64,000 nucleotides of DNA from JAXMHN01 sp964578605. Its GTDB lineage: Bacteria; Verrucomicrobiota; Verrucomicrobiia; Limisphaerales; SIBE01. Both the position numbers and the translations under genes were made by a program. The stretch lies in the NCBI GenBank assembly GCA_964578605.1, contig CAZODO010000012.1:1-64000 (forward strand), in the 5' to 3' direction. The notes beneath the pieces are model-generated. The model was not told the DNA's origin and made no database searches. It saw nothing but the letters and a program-made list of their open reading frames with translations. Positions 33,637 through 42,235 of the stretch are shown piece by piece (positions within the stretch are counted from its first letter, which is position 1; each line of letters starts with the position of its first letter).

Positions 33637-36600
33637 CTAGCCGATATCACGGTGGTACTCCTGGAGCGATTTGACCGCGGCGTGGCCGGCTCGGTATTCC
33701 GCAATGCCGACGGCCGAGGCATGGGCTGCCGCCGCAGTGGTGACGTAAGGGACCTTGTACTTGATGGCGGCCTGGCGGATATAGGCGTCGTCAAACTGGC
33801 TGGTCTTGCCGCTCGGGGTATTGATGACCAAGTGGATGGTGCGGCTCTTGATCTCGTCGATGATATTCGGGCGTTGATGCTCGTGGATCTTGTAGCTCAG
33901 CTCGGCCTTGACCCCGTGCTGCTGCAAAAGTTGGCAGGTGCCATTGGTGGCTTTGATCCCGAAGCCCAGGGTCTGAAATTGGCGGGCCACTTCGACGATC
34001 GCCGGCTTGTCGCGGTCGGTCACCGAGATCAGGACGGTGCCTTGGAGGGGCAGGGGCGGTTGGGCGGCTTCCTCAGCTTTGAAGTAAGCCAGCCCGAATG
34101 TGGGTGCCATGCCGAGAACCTCGCCTGTGGACCGCATTTCAGGCCCAAGGACCGGGTCAACTTCGGGGAACATGTTGAACGGAAGAACCACTTCCTTCAC
34201 CCCCACGTGCGGGATCTTCTTCCGGCGAAGGTTTAAGTCCTTGAGCTTCGCTCCTAGCATGAGCTGAGTGGCGATGCGGGCCATCGGGACATTGCAGACC
34301 TTGGAAACCAGCGGAACGGTGCGCGACGCGCGCGGGTTCGCCTCCAGCACGTAGACCGTGTCGTGGCAGATGGCGTACTGGATATTCATGACGCCGCAGA
34401 CCCGAAGTTCGCGTCCGATCCGGAGGGTATACTCCTCGATCGTCTTGAGATGCTTCTCTGGGAGCGTGACGGGCGGGATAGCACAGGCCGAATCTCCCGA
34501 GTGAATACCTGCCAGTTCGATATGTTCCATAACGGCCGGGACAAAGGCCTCAGTCCCATCCGCCAACGCGTCCGCTTCGGCCTCAATGGCGTTCTCGAGG
34601 AAGCGATCAACGAGGATGGGACGCTCCGGGGTGACATCAACGGCAGCAGCGACGTACTTTTCGAGCATGGCATCGTCGTGCACGACCTCCATGCCACGTC
34701 CGCCAAGGACAAAAGACGGCCGCACCATGAGTGGGTAACCGATCCTTTGCGCGAGTTGGCGCGCCTCCTCCAGGTTGCTGGCCATCCCGGACTCAGGCAT
34801 CGGGATGCCCATGCGATCCATCATTTTACGGAACCGGTCCCGGTCTTCGGCGAGGTCGATCGTATCGGGACTCGTGCCGAGCACCTGAACACCGGCGGCC
34901 TCAAGTTCGCGGGCGATATTGAGGGGCGTTTGCCCGCCGAACTGGACGACGACGCCGACCGGCTTTTCCTTTTCATAGATAGCGAGCACGTCTTCCAATG
35001 TCAGCGGCTCGAAGTAAAGCTTGTCGGAGGTGTCGTAGTCCGTCGAAACGGTCTCCGGGTTGCAGTTGACCATGATGGTCTCGAACCCCGCCTCGCGCAG
35101 CGCAAAGGCGGCATGCACACAGCAGTAATCAAACTCGATGCCTTGCCCGATGCGGTTGGGTCCGCCGCCCAGGACCATGACTTTCTTGCGGTTGCTCGAC
35201 GGGACTTTATTTGGCCCGTTGTAGGTGGAGTAGTAGTACGCGGCATTCTCGACACCGCTGACCGGCAAGGCGTCCCAGGCCCCCACTCCACCGAACTTCT
35301 TGCGGCGCTCCCGCAGTTCCGATTCGGGGACTCCAAGGAGTTGGCTCAGGTACTTGTCGGCGAACCCGTCGCGCTTGGCCCGGGTCAGGAGCGCGTCTGG
35401 AAGGGCTTTGCCCTTGAACGTCAGGATCTCTTCTTCGAGTTCGACCAGTTCCTTCATCTGCTGGATGAACCAGGGCTTGATCTGGGTTTTCGCGTGAAGC
35501 TCCTCAACCGTGGCCCCCTTGCGGAGCGCTTCATACATAATCCATTGCCGCTCGCTGCTCGGCTCGTTCAGCAGGGCCAGGAGCTCCTGAAGGGACTTGC
35601 GGTTGAAATCCTTGGCAAAGCCCAAGCCGTGGCGGCCGTTCTCGAGTGAGCGGATGGCCTTCTGGAGAGCTTCTTTGTAGGTCTTGCCAATACTCATGAC
35701 CTCACCCACCGCACGCATCTGCGTTCCGAGTTTGTCCTGGGCGCCCTTGAACTTCTCAAAAGCCCAGCGCGCAAACTTCACGACCACGTAATCACCGGAA
35801 GGCGTGTATTTCTCCAGGGTGCCATCGCGCCAGTAAGGGAATTCGTTGAGCGTGAGGCCACCCGCGAGCTTAGCGGAGATCAGGGCGATGGGAAAACCCG
35901 TTGCCTTCGACGCCAGCGCGGAAGACCGGGAAGTCCGCGGGTTGATTTCGATCACCACCACCCGTCCGGTCTTCGGGTCATGGGCAAACTGGATATTGGT
36001 GCCTCCGATCACGCCGATGGACTCGACAATGCGATAGGAGTAATCCTGCAGCTTGGCCTGGAGTTTGGGGTCGATGGTCAGCATCGGCGCCACACAGAAC
36101 GAATCGCCCGTGTGCACGCCCATCGGGTCCACATTCTCGATGAAGCAGACTGTGATCATCTGGTTGAGGGCGTCCCGGACCACTTCCAGTTCCAGCTCTT
36201 CCCAGCCTTGGACCGACTCCTCGACCAGGACCTGCCCGACTATGCTTGCCGCGAGACCACGGCTGACCACCGTTCGTAGCTCCTCAACGTTGTAAACATG
36301 CCCCCCACCTGTCCCACCCAGCGTGTAAGCAGGGCGAATCACCACCGGATACCCAAGGTGCGCCGCTACCGCTTCCGCCTCTTCTACCGAAAAAGCCGGG
36401 GCGCTGCGCGGCATGTCAATCCCAAGCTTCCGCATCGTCTCCTTGAAGATGATGCGATCTTCGCCCTTCTCGATCGCGTCAGCTTCAACGCCTATGATGC
36501 GCACGCCGTATTTCGCCAAAACGCCGGACTTGGCGAGTTGGGACGAGAGGTTCAGCCCTGTCTGGCCTCCAAGGTTCGGCAGGAGCGCGTCCGGACGCTC

Positions 36601-36840
36601 TTTCTCAATGATCTCGGTCAGGGAAGGGACCGTCAGGGGTTCAATGTAAGTGACGTCCGCCATGCCCGGGTCGGTCATGATCGTGGCGGGGTTTGAATTC
36701 ACGAGAATAATCCGGTATCCGAGGCTGCGCAGGGCTTTGCAGGCCTGCGTGCCGGAATAATCAAACTCGCAGGCCTGTCCAATGATGATTGGGCCAGAGC
36801 CGATGATCAGAACCTTGTGGATGTCAGTTCGCTTGGGCAT
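33637..36840 (-). CDS. carB: Carbamoyl-phosphate synthase large subunit
   Basis: At 1067 aa it has the expected length for CarB (E. coli 1073). It begins MPKRTDIHKVLIIGSGPIII, the standard N-terminus. Two homologous ATP-grasp halves are visible, with YTLGGTGGGHVYN in the first and FVLGGRGMEVVHDD in the second. ARASRTVPLVSKV lies in the second synthetase half, and the MGS-like allosteric domain closes the C-terminus. It makes carbamoyl phosphate for pyrimidine and arginine synthesis. carA is not adjacent. The frame is open upstream to 37062, but ATG 36840 is the family start. The WYL regulator gene precedes it by 110 bp on the same strand. Confidence 0.96.
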   Translation of the reverse strand: MPKRTDIHKVLIIGSGPIIIGQACEFDYSGTQACKALRSLGYRIILVNSNPATIMTDPGMADVTYIEPLTVPSLTEIIEKERPDALLPNLGGQTGLNLSSQLAKSGVLAKYGVRIIGVEADAIEKGEDRIIFKETMRKLGIDMPRSAPAFSVEEAEAVAAHLGYPVVIRPAYTLGGTGGGHVYNVEELRTVVSRGLAASIVGQVLVEESVQGWEELELEVVRDALNQMITVCFIENVDPMGVHTGDSFCVAPMLTIDPKLQAKLQDYSYRIVESIGVIGGTNIQFAHDPKTGRVVVIEINPRTSRSSALASKATGFPIALISAKLAGGLTLNEFPYWRDGTLEKYTPSGDYVVVKFARWAFEKFKGAQDKLGTQMRAVGEVMSIGKTYKEALQKAIRSLENGRHGLGFAKDFNRKSLQELLALLNEPSSERQWIMYEALRKGATVEELHAKTQIKPWFIQQMKELVELEEEILTFKGKALPDALLTRAKRDGFADKYLSQLLGVPESELRERRKKFGGVGAWDALPVSGVENAAYYYSTYNGPNKVPSSNRKKVMVLGGGPNRIGQGIEFDYCCVHAAFALREAGFETIMVNCNPETVSTDYDTSDKLYFEPLTLEDVLAIYEKEKPVGVVVQFGGQTPLNIARELEAAGVQVLGTSPDTIDLAEDRDRFRKMMDRMGIPMPESGMASNLEEARQLAQRIGYPLMVRPSFVLGGRGMEVVHDDAMLEKYVAAAVDVTPERPILVDRFLENAIEAEADALADGTEAFVPAVMEHIELAGIHSGDSACAIPPVTLPEKHLKTIEEYTLRIGRELRVCGVMNIQYAICHDTVYVLEANPRASRTVPLVSKVCNVPMARIATQLMLGAKLKDLNLRRKKIPHVGVKEVVLPFNMFPEVDPVLGPEMRSTGEVLGMAPTFGLAYFKAEEAAQPPLPLQGTVLISVTDRDKPAIVEVARQFQTLGFGIKATNGTCQLLQQHGVKAELSYKIHEHQRPNIIDEIKSRTIHLVINTPSGKTSQFDDAYIRQAAIKYKVPYVTTAAAAHASAVGIAEYRAGHAAVKSLQEYHRDIG

Positions 36841-36950
36841 ACGTCGATTCTTTCGGGACGGACAACGCTGCACCGACTCGCACGGGAGTGGCGGCGCCGG
36901 CGGAGTATCTACCTGCCGGGTGAATCTTGGGCAAACAAATAATGGGTGTG

Positions 36951-37949
36951 TCATGCGACGGGCGAGTACTTCGCCGCGATCGCCAGAGCGGTCTCGCGAA
37001 GCCGTTCCCCGAGTGAAGCGGGCTGGATCACGGTGACGTGCGCGCCCCAGCCTAAGACCCACCGTTCGAGTTCCTCAAGACTGCTCAGGCGCATCTGCAA
37101 ACGGGAGCGGCCGCAGGGAAGCTCGACGAACTCCTGGGTGGCATGCCATTTCCTGCCCCGCACCAGGTCGGTGGCCCAGGGGTCGAACTCCATGCTGACC
37201 TGGATGTCTTCCGTCCCCTTGAATACCCCGAAGCTGCCCCGGAGATACTCGTCAGGCTTGAAATCACGGGGTGGAACGAAGGTCTTCGAGGTCAATTTCG
37301 GCTGGCGCAAGCGCGTGAGGACAAACGTGCGCAGCGCTTGGCGGTCCAGGTCAAACGCGAACAGGTACCAGTGGTTGTCGATGCAGGCTAAATGGTACGG
37401 GCGCACGTGCCGTCGCACGGCGCGCTCCGCTCCGAGCTTCTTGTACTGAAACTTCACCGTCCGATGCTCCTGCACGGCGCGCGCCAGGACCTGGAAGGTA
37501 TCCAGGTCCGTGTCGTCCGGAGCGAAGGGACGGAAGGACAAGGCTTCGTCAAGGTGTGCCAGGGTAAAGCTCTGCTGCGAATCCAGATTCCCAGTCAGCT
37601 TGCGGAAAGCCGCCTCCAGTGGCTTCTGGAAGGGCGTCCCCTGGTACTGTGCGATCGCTTTATGCGCCACTAGGAGTGCGAAAACCTCCGCTTCGGTCAC
37701 CGCCACACTTGGGAATTCTTCGACCGGCTCCGAATAGTAATACCCATACTTTCGGCTGTCATATTCGACCGGCAGGTTCAACCGAAAGCGCATGAAATCG
37801 ATGTCCCGCTTGATTGTCCGGGTGCACGTCTCCAACTCCTGGGCCAACCGGCTGCAATTGGGGTGACGGCCCTCCTGCAGTCTGCGGTGGATCTGCAGCA
37901 TCCGCTGCCACGCCGTTCGGGCAAGCACCTGGTCCTGGACTTTGGGCAT
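36951..37949 (-). CDS. WYL-domain transcriptional regulator
   Basis: A 332-aa regulator with an N-terminal winged helix-turn-helix (LAQELETCTRTIKRDIDFMR, ~residues 35-55) of the DeoR-type seen in this family, then a WYL domain with the hallmark HLACIDNHWYLFAFD and a C-terminal WCX segment. WYL domains bind small ligands or nucleic acids and regulate transcription in many stress and metabolic settings. It starts 15 bp after the ilvD stop and so is probably co-transcribed with ilvD, with carB 110 bp downstream. Targets cannot be read from sequence; branched-chain or pyrimidine precursor control is only a guess from context. Confidence 0.88.
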   Translation of the reverse strand: MPKVQDQVLARTAWQRMLQIHRRLQEGRHPNCSRLAQELETCTRTIKRDIDFMRFRLNLPVEYDSRKYGYYYSEPVEEFPSVAVTEAEVFALLVAHKAIAQYQGTPFQKPLEAAFRKLTGNLDSQQSFTLAHLDEALSFRPFAPDDTDLDTFQVLARAVQEHRTVKFQYKKLGAERAVRRHVRPYHLACIDNHWYLFAFDLDRQALRTFVLTRLRQPKLTSKTFVPPRDFKPDEYLRGSFGVFKGTEDIQVSMEFDPWATDLVRGRKWHATQEFVELPCGRSRLQMRLSSLEELERWVLGWGAHVTVIQPASLGERLRETALAIAAKYSPVA

Positions 37950-37964
37950 AGGCCCTCGAACGGA

Positions 37965-39701
37965 TTACAGCTTCAAGTCTTTGTCCGTCACCGCGCCGAG
38001 GGAAGCGGACGTGACAAGATGGGCATACTTAGCCAAAACGCCCCGGTTATAGCGCGGTTCCGGCGCTTTCCATGCGGCCCTGCGCCGGGCGAACTCCTCC
38101 GCCGGGATATCGAGGTTGATCTCACGCTCTTCCGCATCGATGGTGATCTGATCGCCCTCTTCTACAATGCCGAGTGCGCCGCCGACATAAGCTTCGGGTG
38201 TGATATGGCCCACGACAAAACCGTGGCTGCCTCCCGAGAAGCGCCCGTCCGTAATGAGCGCCACATGTTTGCCGAGTCCTTTCCCCATAATGGCCGAGGT
38301 TGGAGAGAGCATCTCGCGCATGCCGGGCCCGCCTTTGGGCCCTTCATACCGAATGACCACGACATCGCCCGCCACAATGGTGCCTTCCAGGATCGCGCGA
38401 AGCGCCAGTTCTTCCGAGTTGAACACGCGCGCTCTGCCGGTGAAGCGCAAACCCTCCTTTCCAGTGATTTTCGCCACGGCGCCCTCCTGGGCGAGATTCC
38501 CGCGGAGAATCACGAGGTGGCTGTCTTTCTTGATGGGATCGTTGAGAGGCCGGATGATCGTCTGCCCCTGGGGATACGGCTGCACGTCGGCGAGGGTCTC
38601 GGCGAGCGTCTGCCCGGTCACGGTGCGACAATCGCCATGCAGCAGCCCGGCCTCCAGCAAGGTGCGCATCAAAGGGCGAATCCCCCCGATCTCCACAAGT
38701 TCCGACATCAAGTGCTTTCCGCTCGGCTTCAGGTCGGCCAGCACTGGGACGCGTTTCCCGATCCGGGTGAAATCGTCCAGGCGCAACTCGACGCCCGCGG
38801 CATGGGCGATCGCCAGGAGATGCAGCACCGCGTTCGTCGAGCCGCCCAGGGCGATGACCACCGTGATGGCGTTTTCAAAAGCTTCCCGCGTCATGATGTC
38901 CCGCGGACGCAGATTGCGCTTGAGCATTTCGACCACTGCGGCTCCAGCCCGGCGGCAATCCTCGACTTTCGCTTTGGACACCGCGTTCTGGGCCGAACTG
39001 TTCGGGAGGCTCATGCCCAAGGCTTCGATGGCCGATGCCATCGTGTTGGCCGTATACATCCCGCCGCACGAACCGGGGCCGGGAATGGCGCACGCTTCGA
39101 TTGCCTGAAACTCCTTGTCGTCAATCTTCCGGTTCGCATGCGCGCCGACGGCCTCGAAGACAGAAACGATATCGAGCAGACGCTTGCTCCCTGTCAGGCA
39201 GCCCGGGAGAATGGTTCCGCCATAAACAAACACCGCCGGCCGGTTCAGCTGCGCGATGGCCATCAGGCAACCCGGCATGTTTTTGTCGCACCCCCCAATC
39301 GCCACAAAGCCGTCCATGCCCTCGCAACCCACCACCGTTTCGATTGAATCGGCAATCACCTCGCGCGAGACCAGCGAGTATTTCATGCCTTCGCTCCCCA
39401 TGGAAATGCCGTCGGAGATAGTGATGGTGTTGAAAACGATCGCTTTGCCGCCGGCCTCGTTCGCGCCGGCTTCCGCTTCCCGGGCGAGTTGGTCGATATG
39501 CATATTGCATGGGGTGACCATGCTCCAAGTGGACGCAATTCCGATCACTGGCTTCTGAAAGTCCTCCGGCTTAAAACCCGCGGCGTAAAGCATCGCGCGG
39601 CTTGGCGCGCGGTCGGGTCCATCCAGCACAATGCTGGAGTGTGGCCGAAGGGATTCGGTCGAACCGAGGCCTTCGCGAGAACTGGTGTTGCCTTGTTTCA
39701 T
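37965..39701 (-). CDS. ilvD: Dihydroxy-acid dehydratase
   Basis: A 578-aa Fe-S enzyme of valine, leucine and isoleucine synthesis that dehydrates 2,3-dihydroxy-3-methyl acids. Family motifs are GIASTWSMVTPCNMH, GCDKNMPGCLMAIAQLN and IPGPGSCGGMYTANTM, whose cysteines ligate the [2Fe-2S] cluster in IlvD-type enzymes, plus the C-terminal ITDGRFSGGSHGFVVGHI. The open frame extends to 40388, but ATG 39701 (MKQGNTSS) gives the usual N-terminus. A heptad-repeat spacer lies upstream. WYL regulator downstream at 15 bp. Confidence 0.95.
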   Translation of the reverse strand: MKQGNTSSREGLGSTESLRPHSSIVLDGPDRAPSRAMLYAAGFKPEDFQKPVIGIASTWSMVTPCNMHIDQLAREAEAGANEAGGKAIVFNTITISDGISMGSEGMKYSLVSREVIADSIETVVGCEGMDGFVAIGGCDKNMPGCLMAIAQLNRPAVFVYGGTILPGCLTGSKRLLDIVSVFEAVGAHANRKIDDKEFQAIEACAIPGPGSCGGMYTANTMASAIEALGMSLPNSSAQNAVSKAKVEDCRRAGAAVVEMLKRNLRPRDIMTREAFENAITVVIALGGSTNAVLHLLAIAHAAGVELRLDDFTRIGKRVPVLADLKPSGKHLMSELVEIGGIRPLMRTLLEAGLLHGDCRTVTGQTLAETLADVQPYPQGQTIIRPLNDPIKKDSHLVILRGNLAQEGAVAKITGKEGLRFTGRARVFNSEELALRAILEGTIVAGDVVVIRYEGPKGGPGMREMLSPTSAIMGKGLGKHVALITDGRFSGGSHGFVVGHITPEAYVGGALGIVEEGDQITIDAEEREINLDIPAEEFARRRAAWKAPEPRYNRGVLAKYAHLVTSASLGAVTDKDLKL

Positions 39702-39751
39702 TGAGGAGAAATTATCAGCATGAAAAGAGGTCCTTGACAATACCTCGTGAA

Positions 39752-39812
39752 GACCGAAGGCCGAAATCCGAAGGCGCCGAAAGAAATCCGAGCTCCGAAT
39801 CCGCGCTCCGAG
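39752..39812. repeat. Degenerate heptad repeats (GACCGAA GGCCGAA ATCCGAA ...)
   Basis: Three consecutive 7-nt words of the form NNCCGAA start at 39752 and are followed by more distant variants (AATCCGA, CTCCGAA, CGCTCCGAG). This is the complementary reading of the TTCGGNN heptads at 18645. It lies between the ilvD and methyltransferase-like genes. Confidence 0.5.
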
Positions 39813-39880
39813 ACGGCCGTGGTGGGGCGGGATCACCGTATTTGCGTGGTGCGGAGCCGGTCCGTCGTGGTGCCACTCAG

Positions 39881-40345
39881 TCAATAGACCCAGGGGATAA
39901 ACCGGCGCACGCGCCTCTGATACTCGGCATATTCCTGGAACCGTTCGCGCAGCCAGCGCTCTTCCTGCCGGGCTTTGGCGTCCAGGAAAACTGCCATCAA
40001 CAGCGCCATCACCAGCCCTGGACCGCTCTGGCGGAAGAGGGTCCAGCCGAACCCGGCCAGAATCAGGCTTGTGTAAAGGGGGTGTCTCATGAGCGCATAA
40101 GCTCCGCGCTGCACCAGTTCCGAGCGGGCGTCGGGCTTTGGGAAAGGCGACAAACGCCTGCCCAGGGCGGCGGTTCCGGAGAGGGCGATGATCGCCCCGG
40201 CGAGCATCAGGATGGCACCGACCAGAACCGCTGGGCGAAGGGAGAAGGTGCCAGGAAACCGCCATCCGGCAGCCACGAGCAGGAGCATCAGGGCGAATTG
40301 TGCGACAACCCACCCTCCGCCTCGCTGATTGAACGTATGTGTCAT
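39881..40345 (-). CDS. Isoprenylcysteine carboxyl methyltransferase (ICMT)/PEMT-like membrane protein
   Basis: A 154-aa protein with about four transmembrane helices. The C-terminal half has the ICMT-type motif VQRGAYALMRHPLYTSLILAG, followed by KARQEERWLRERFQEYAEY and RRFIPW. In this family the RHP and the downstream EE/RF segment build the S-adenosylmethionine site. Bacterial members methylate unidentified small lipophilic acceptors. It lies 45 bp downstream of the second NagB-like gene on the same strand. Confidence 0.83.
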   Translation of the reverse strand: MTHTFNQRGGGWVVAQFALMLLLVAAGWRFPGTFSLRPAVLVGAILMLAGAIIALSGTAALGRRLSPFPKPDARSELVQRGAYALMRHPLYTSLILAGFGWTLFRQSGPGLVMALLMAVFLDAKARQEERWLRERFQEYAEYQRRVRRFIPWVY

Positions 40346-40390
40346 GGGGATGCGCTATAGCAACAGCCATTCTCCGAAGAAGAACCACCG

Positions 40391-41173
40391 TTACAGCAAG
40401 CTCGCGGAATCCAGATCCAGGAAAAGCGTCGCGTGCGGTTGCTGACGGAGAACGGACGACGGGCAGGCGGTGCTGATCGGGCCTTGCAGGGCCGTTTTGA
40501 CCGCTTGGGCTTTACGCCGCTCGGGGACCACGCAAAGCAGTGAGCGCGCCGCGCAAAGCGCCGGGATGGTCAACGAATAGGCGTATTGCGGCACGTCCTC
40601 GAGCCGGGGAAAGGCGCCTTCGCCCACTTGCTGCCGCCGGCAGGCTTCGTCCAGTTTGACCAGCTTGACGCCTCGCGTGTCGTGGAAATCCGCCACGGGC
40701 GGATCATTGAAAGCAATATGGCCATTCTCGCCGATCCCAAGGCAGCAAAGGTCGATCGGTCCCGCTCCCAGAAGCCCGGCGTAACGGTCGCACTCCTTGA
40801 TCGGCTCGAGCGCTTCCCCCTCGATATAATGGAACGCGGCTGGGTGGACGCGGGTTTCCATTCGCTCTTGCATGAACCGGCGAAAGCTGGCGGGATGCTG
40901 GGCGGTGACGCCGAGGTATTCGTCCATGTGAAACAGAGTGATCGCCTGCCAATTCAGCCCCGGCATGGCGGTGAGCGCCTCGAGGAACTTCACCTGCGAA
41001 GCGGCGGACGCGAAGATGGCCCGGGCCTGGCCTCGGGCCGCCAGGGCATCCCGCAAACAGGCGTGGGCGCGCGCCGCGGCATCGACCGCAAGGGCGTCGT
41101 GCGTTTCGTAAATTCGGACGGCGAGGGCGCCGGCAGTGAAGGTCTTGGAAGGCAAAGGGCGGTTCGCGGGCAT
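40391..41173 (-). CDS. Glucosamine-6-phosphate deaminase-like protein, paralog 2
   Basis: A 260-aa member of the glucosamine-6-phosphate deaminase/6-phosphogluconolactonase superfamily. Recognisable parts are TLFHMDEYLGV (the general-base Asp region), LGIGENGHIAFNDPP and the C-terminal SSVLRQQPHATLFLD. In E. coli NagB the corresponding motif is GNDGHIAFNEP; here Asn replaces the catalytic Asp141 equivalent, which is common in Gram-positive-type enzymes, and Asp replaces Glu148. The enzyme may act on another amino-sugar phosphate. An alternative start is a GTG at 41200, which overlaps the first paralog by 19 bp. The ATG at 41173 lies 8 bp after that gene's stop. Confidence 0.82.
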   Translation of the reverse strand: MPANRPLPSKTFTAGALAVRIYETHDALAVDAAARAHACLRDALAARGQARAIFASAASQVKFLEALTAMPGLNWQAITLFHMDEYLGVTAQHPASFRRFMQERMETRVHPAAFHYIEGEALEPIKECDRYAGLLGAGPIDLCCLGIGENGHIAFNDPPVADFHDTRGVKLVKLDEACRRQQVGEGAFPRLEDVPQYAYSLTIPALCAARSLLCVVPERRKAQAVKTALQGPISTACPSSVLRQQPHATLFLDLDSASLL

Positions 41174-41181
41174 GGCGTTCT

Positions 41182-41967
41182 TCAGCGGTATTGTTCCCAC
41201 TCGGGTTCGTTATCGAAAATCCAGCGGTAGTAATCCGATTCCTGCAAGAGGGTGCCGGCTGCTTCGTCCACGACCACGGTGCAATGCGCATGCAGTTGCA
41301 ACGCGGTGGCTGAGATCATCGAGGTGATCGGACCTTCGACCGCGCGGGCGATAATCCCTGCTTTCTCATGCCCGGTGGCGAGGAGCACGCACCGGTCGCT
41401 CTCAAGGATCGTGCCCACGCCCATGGTAATGGCGCGCCGGGGCATGTCCTCAGGGTTATCGAACATCGGCGCGTTCTGTTCCAACGTCGCTGGCGCGAGG
41501 GCTTTCACACGGGTGCGCGAATGAAGGGCGGAGAGCGGTTCGTTGAAACCGAGATGCCCGGCACGTCCGATGCCGAGGAGTTGAAAATCGAGGCCCCCGA
41601 ACCGTTTGATCAGCCCTTCATAGCGCCTGCATTCAGCGTCCAGGTCTCTCGCGGTGCCATCGGGAAGATGGGTATTGCGCAAGTCAATATTCACCTGGTT
41701 GAACAGGTTGTGGTTCATGTAGTGCCGGTACGAATGGCGGTCCGATCCCGGCAACCCCACATACTCGTCCAGGTTGAACGTGCGGCACAGGGAGAAATCG
41801 AGCCTTTCCTCCCGGTGCATTCGCACCAGTTGCGCGTAAACGGATTCCATGGTGCGGCCGGTCGCCAACCCCAGCACGAGATGCGGATTCGCCCGCAACT
41901 CGCGCGCGATAATCCGTGCGACAAGTTCCGCCGCCGCCGCCGCCGATGGCCGAATGATGACTTCCAC
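41182..41967 (-). CDS. nagB: Glucosamine-6-phosphate deaminase, paralog 1
   Basis: A 261-aa NagB-type isomerase/deaminase that converts glucosamine-6-phosphate to fructose-6-phosphate and ammonia. Motifs include LGLATGRTMESVYAQL, CRTFNLDEYVGLPGSD (Asp72 region), LGIGRAGHLGFNEP and ATALQLHAHCTVVVDE. The position of catalytic Asp141 reads Ala (GRAGH), as in some bacteroidetes-type enzymes. No ATG fits the family N-terminus; a GTG at 41967 gives (M)EVIIRPSAAAAAEL, the typical beginning. The second paralog follows directly. Together they suggest amino-sugar (for example chitin or peptidoglycan fragment) catabolism. Confidence 0.86.
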   Translation of the reverse strand: MEVIIRPSAAAAAELVARIIARELRANPHLVLGLATGRTMESVYAQLVRMHREERLDFSLCRTFNLDEYVGLPGSDRHSYRHYMNHNLFNQVNIDLRNTHLPDGTARDLDAECRRYEGLIKRFGGLDFQLLGIGRAGHLGFNEPLSALHSRTRVKALAPATLEQNAPMFDNPEDMPRRAITMGVGTILESDRCVLLATGHEKAGIIARAVEGPITSMISATALQLHAHCTVVVDEAAGTLLQESDYYRWIFDNEPEWEQYR

Positions 41968-42235
41968 AAAGGCGATTAAACCACGGCACGATGGAAAAGG
42001 ACATCCTGAACTTGGCGGATGCACCGGCCCTGCTACCTTAGATTCAGTCCGGCCCCACCCTTTTCTGAGCAAAATGAGATCACCCCGGAACAGGATTGCG
42101 CGCACTGCGCCCTTGAACCTCGCGTTGCGCAAATAGTTGGTAATCAAGCCAACCATTTTGAGGTTCATGGGCAGAATTGCTGGCGTTTCAGGCGCATTCC
42201 TTGTCAAGGCAGGCGCGTTGCTTTACCGTGAGGCT

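Noticed and set aside
34363..35649. 428-codon plus-strand frame inside carB
   Set aside because: Antisense to highly conserved CarB sequence; no independent support.
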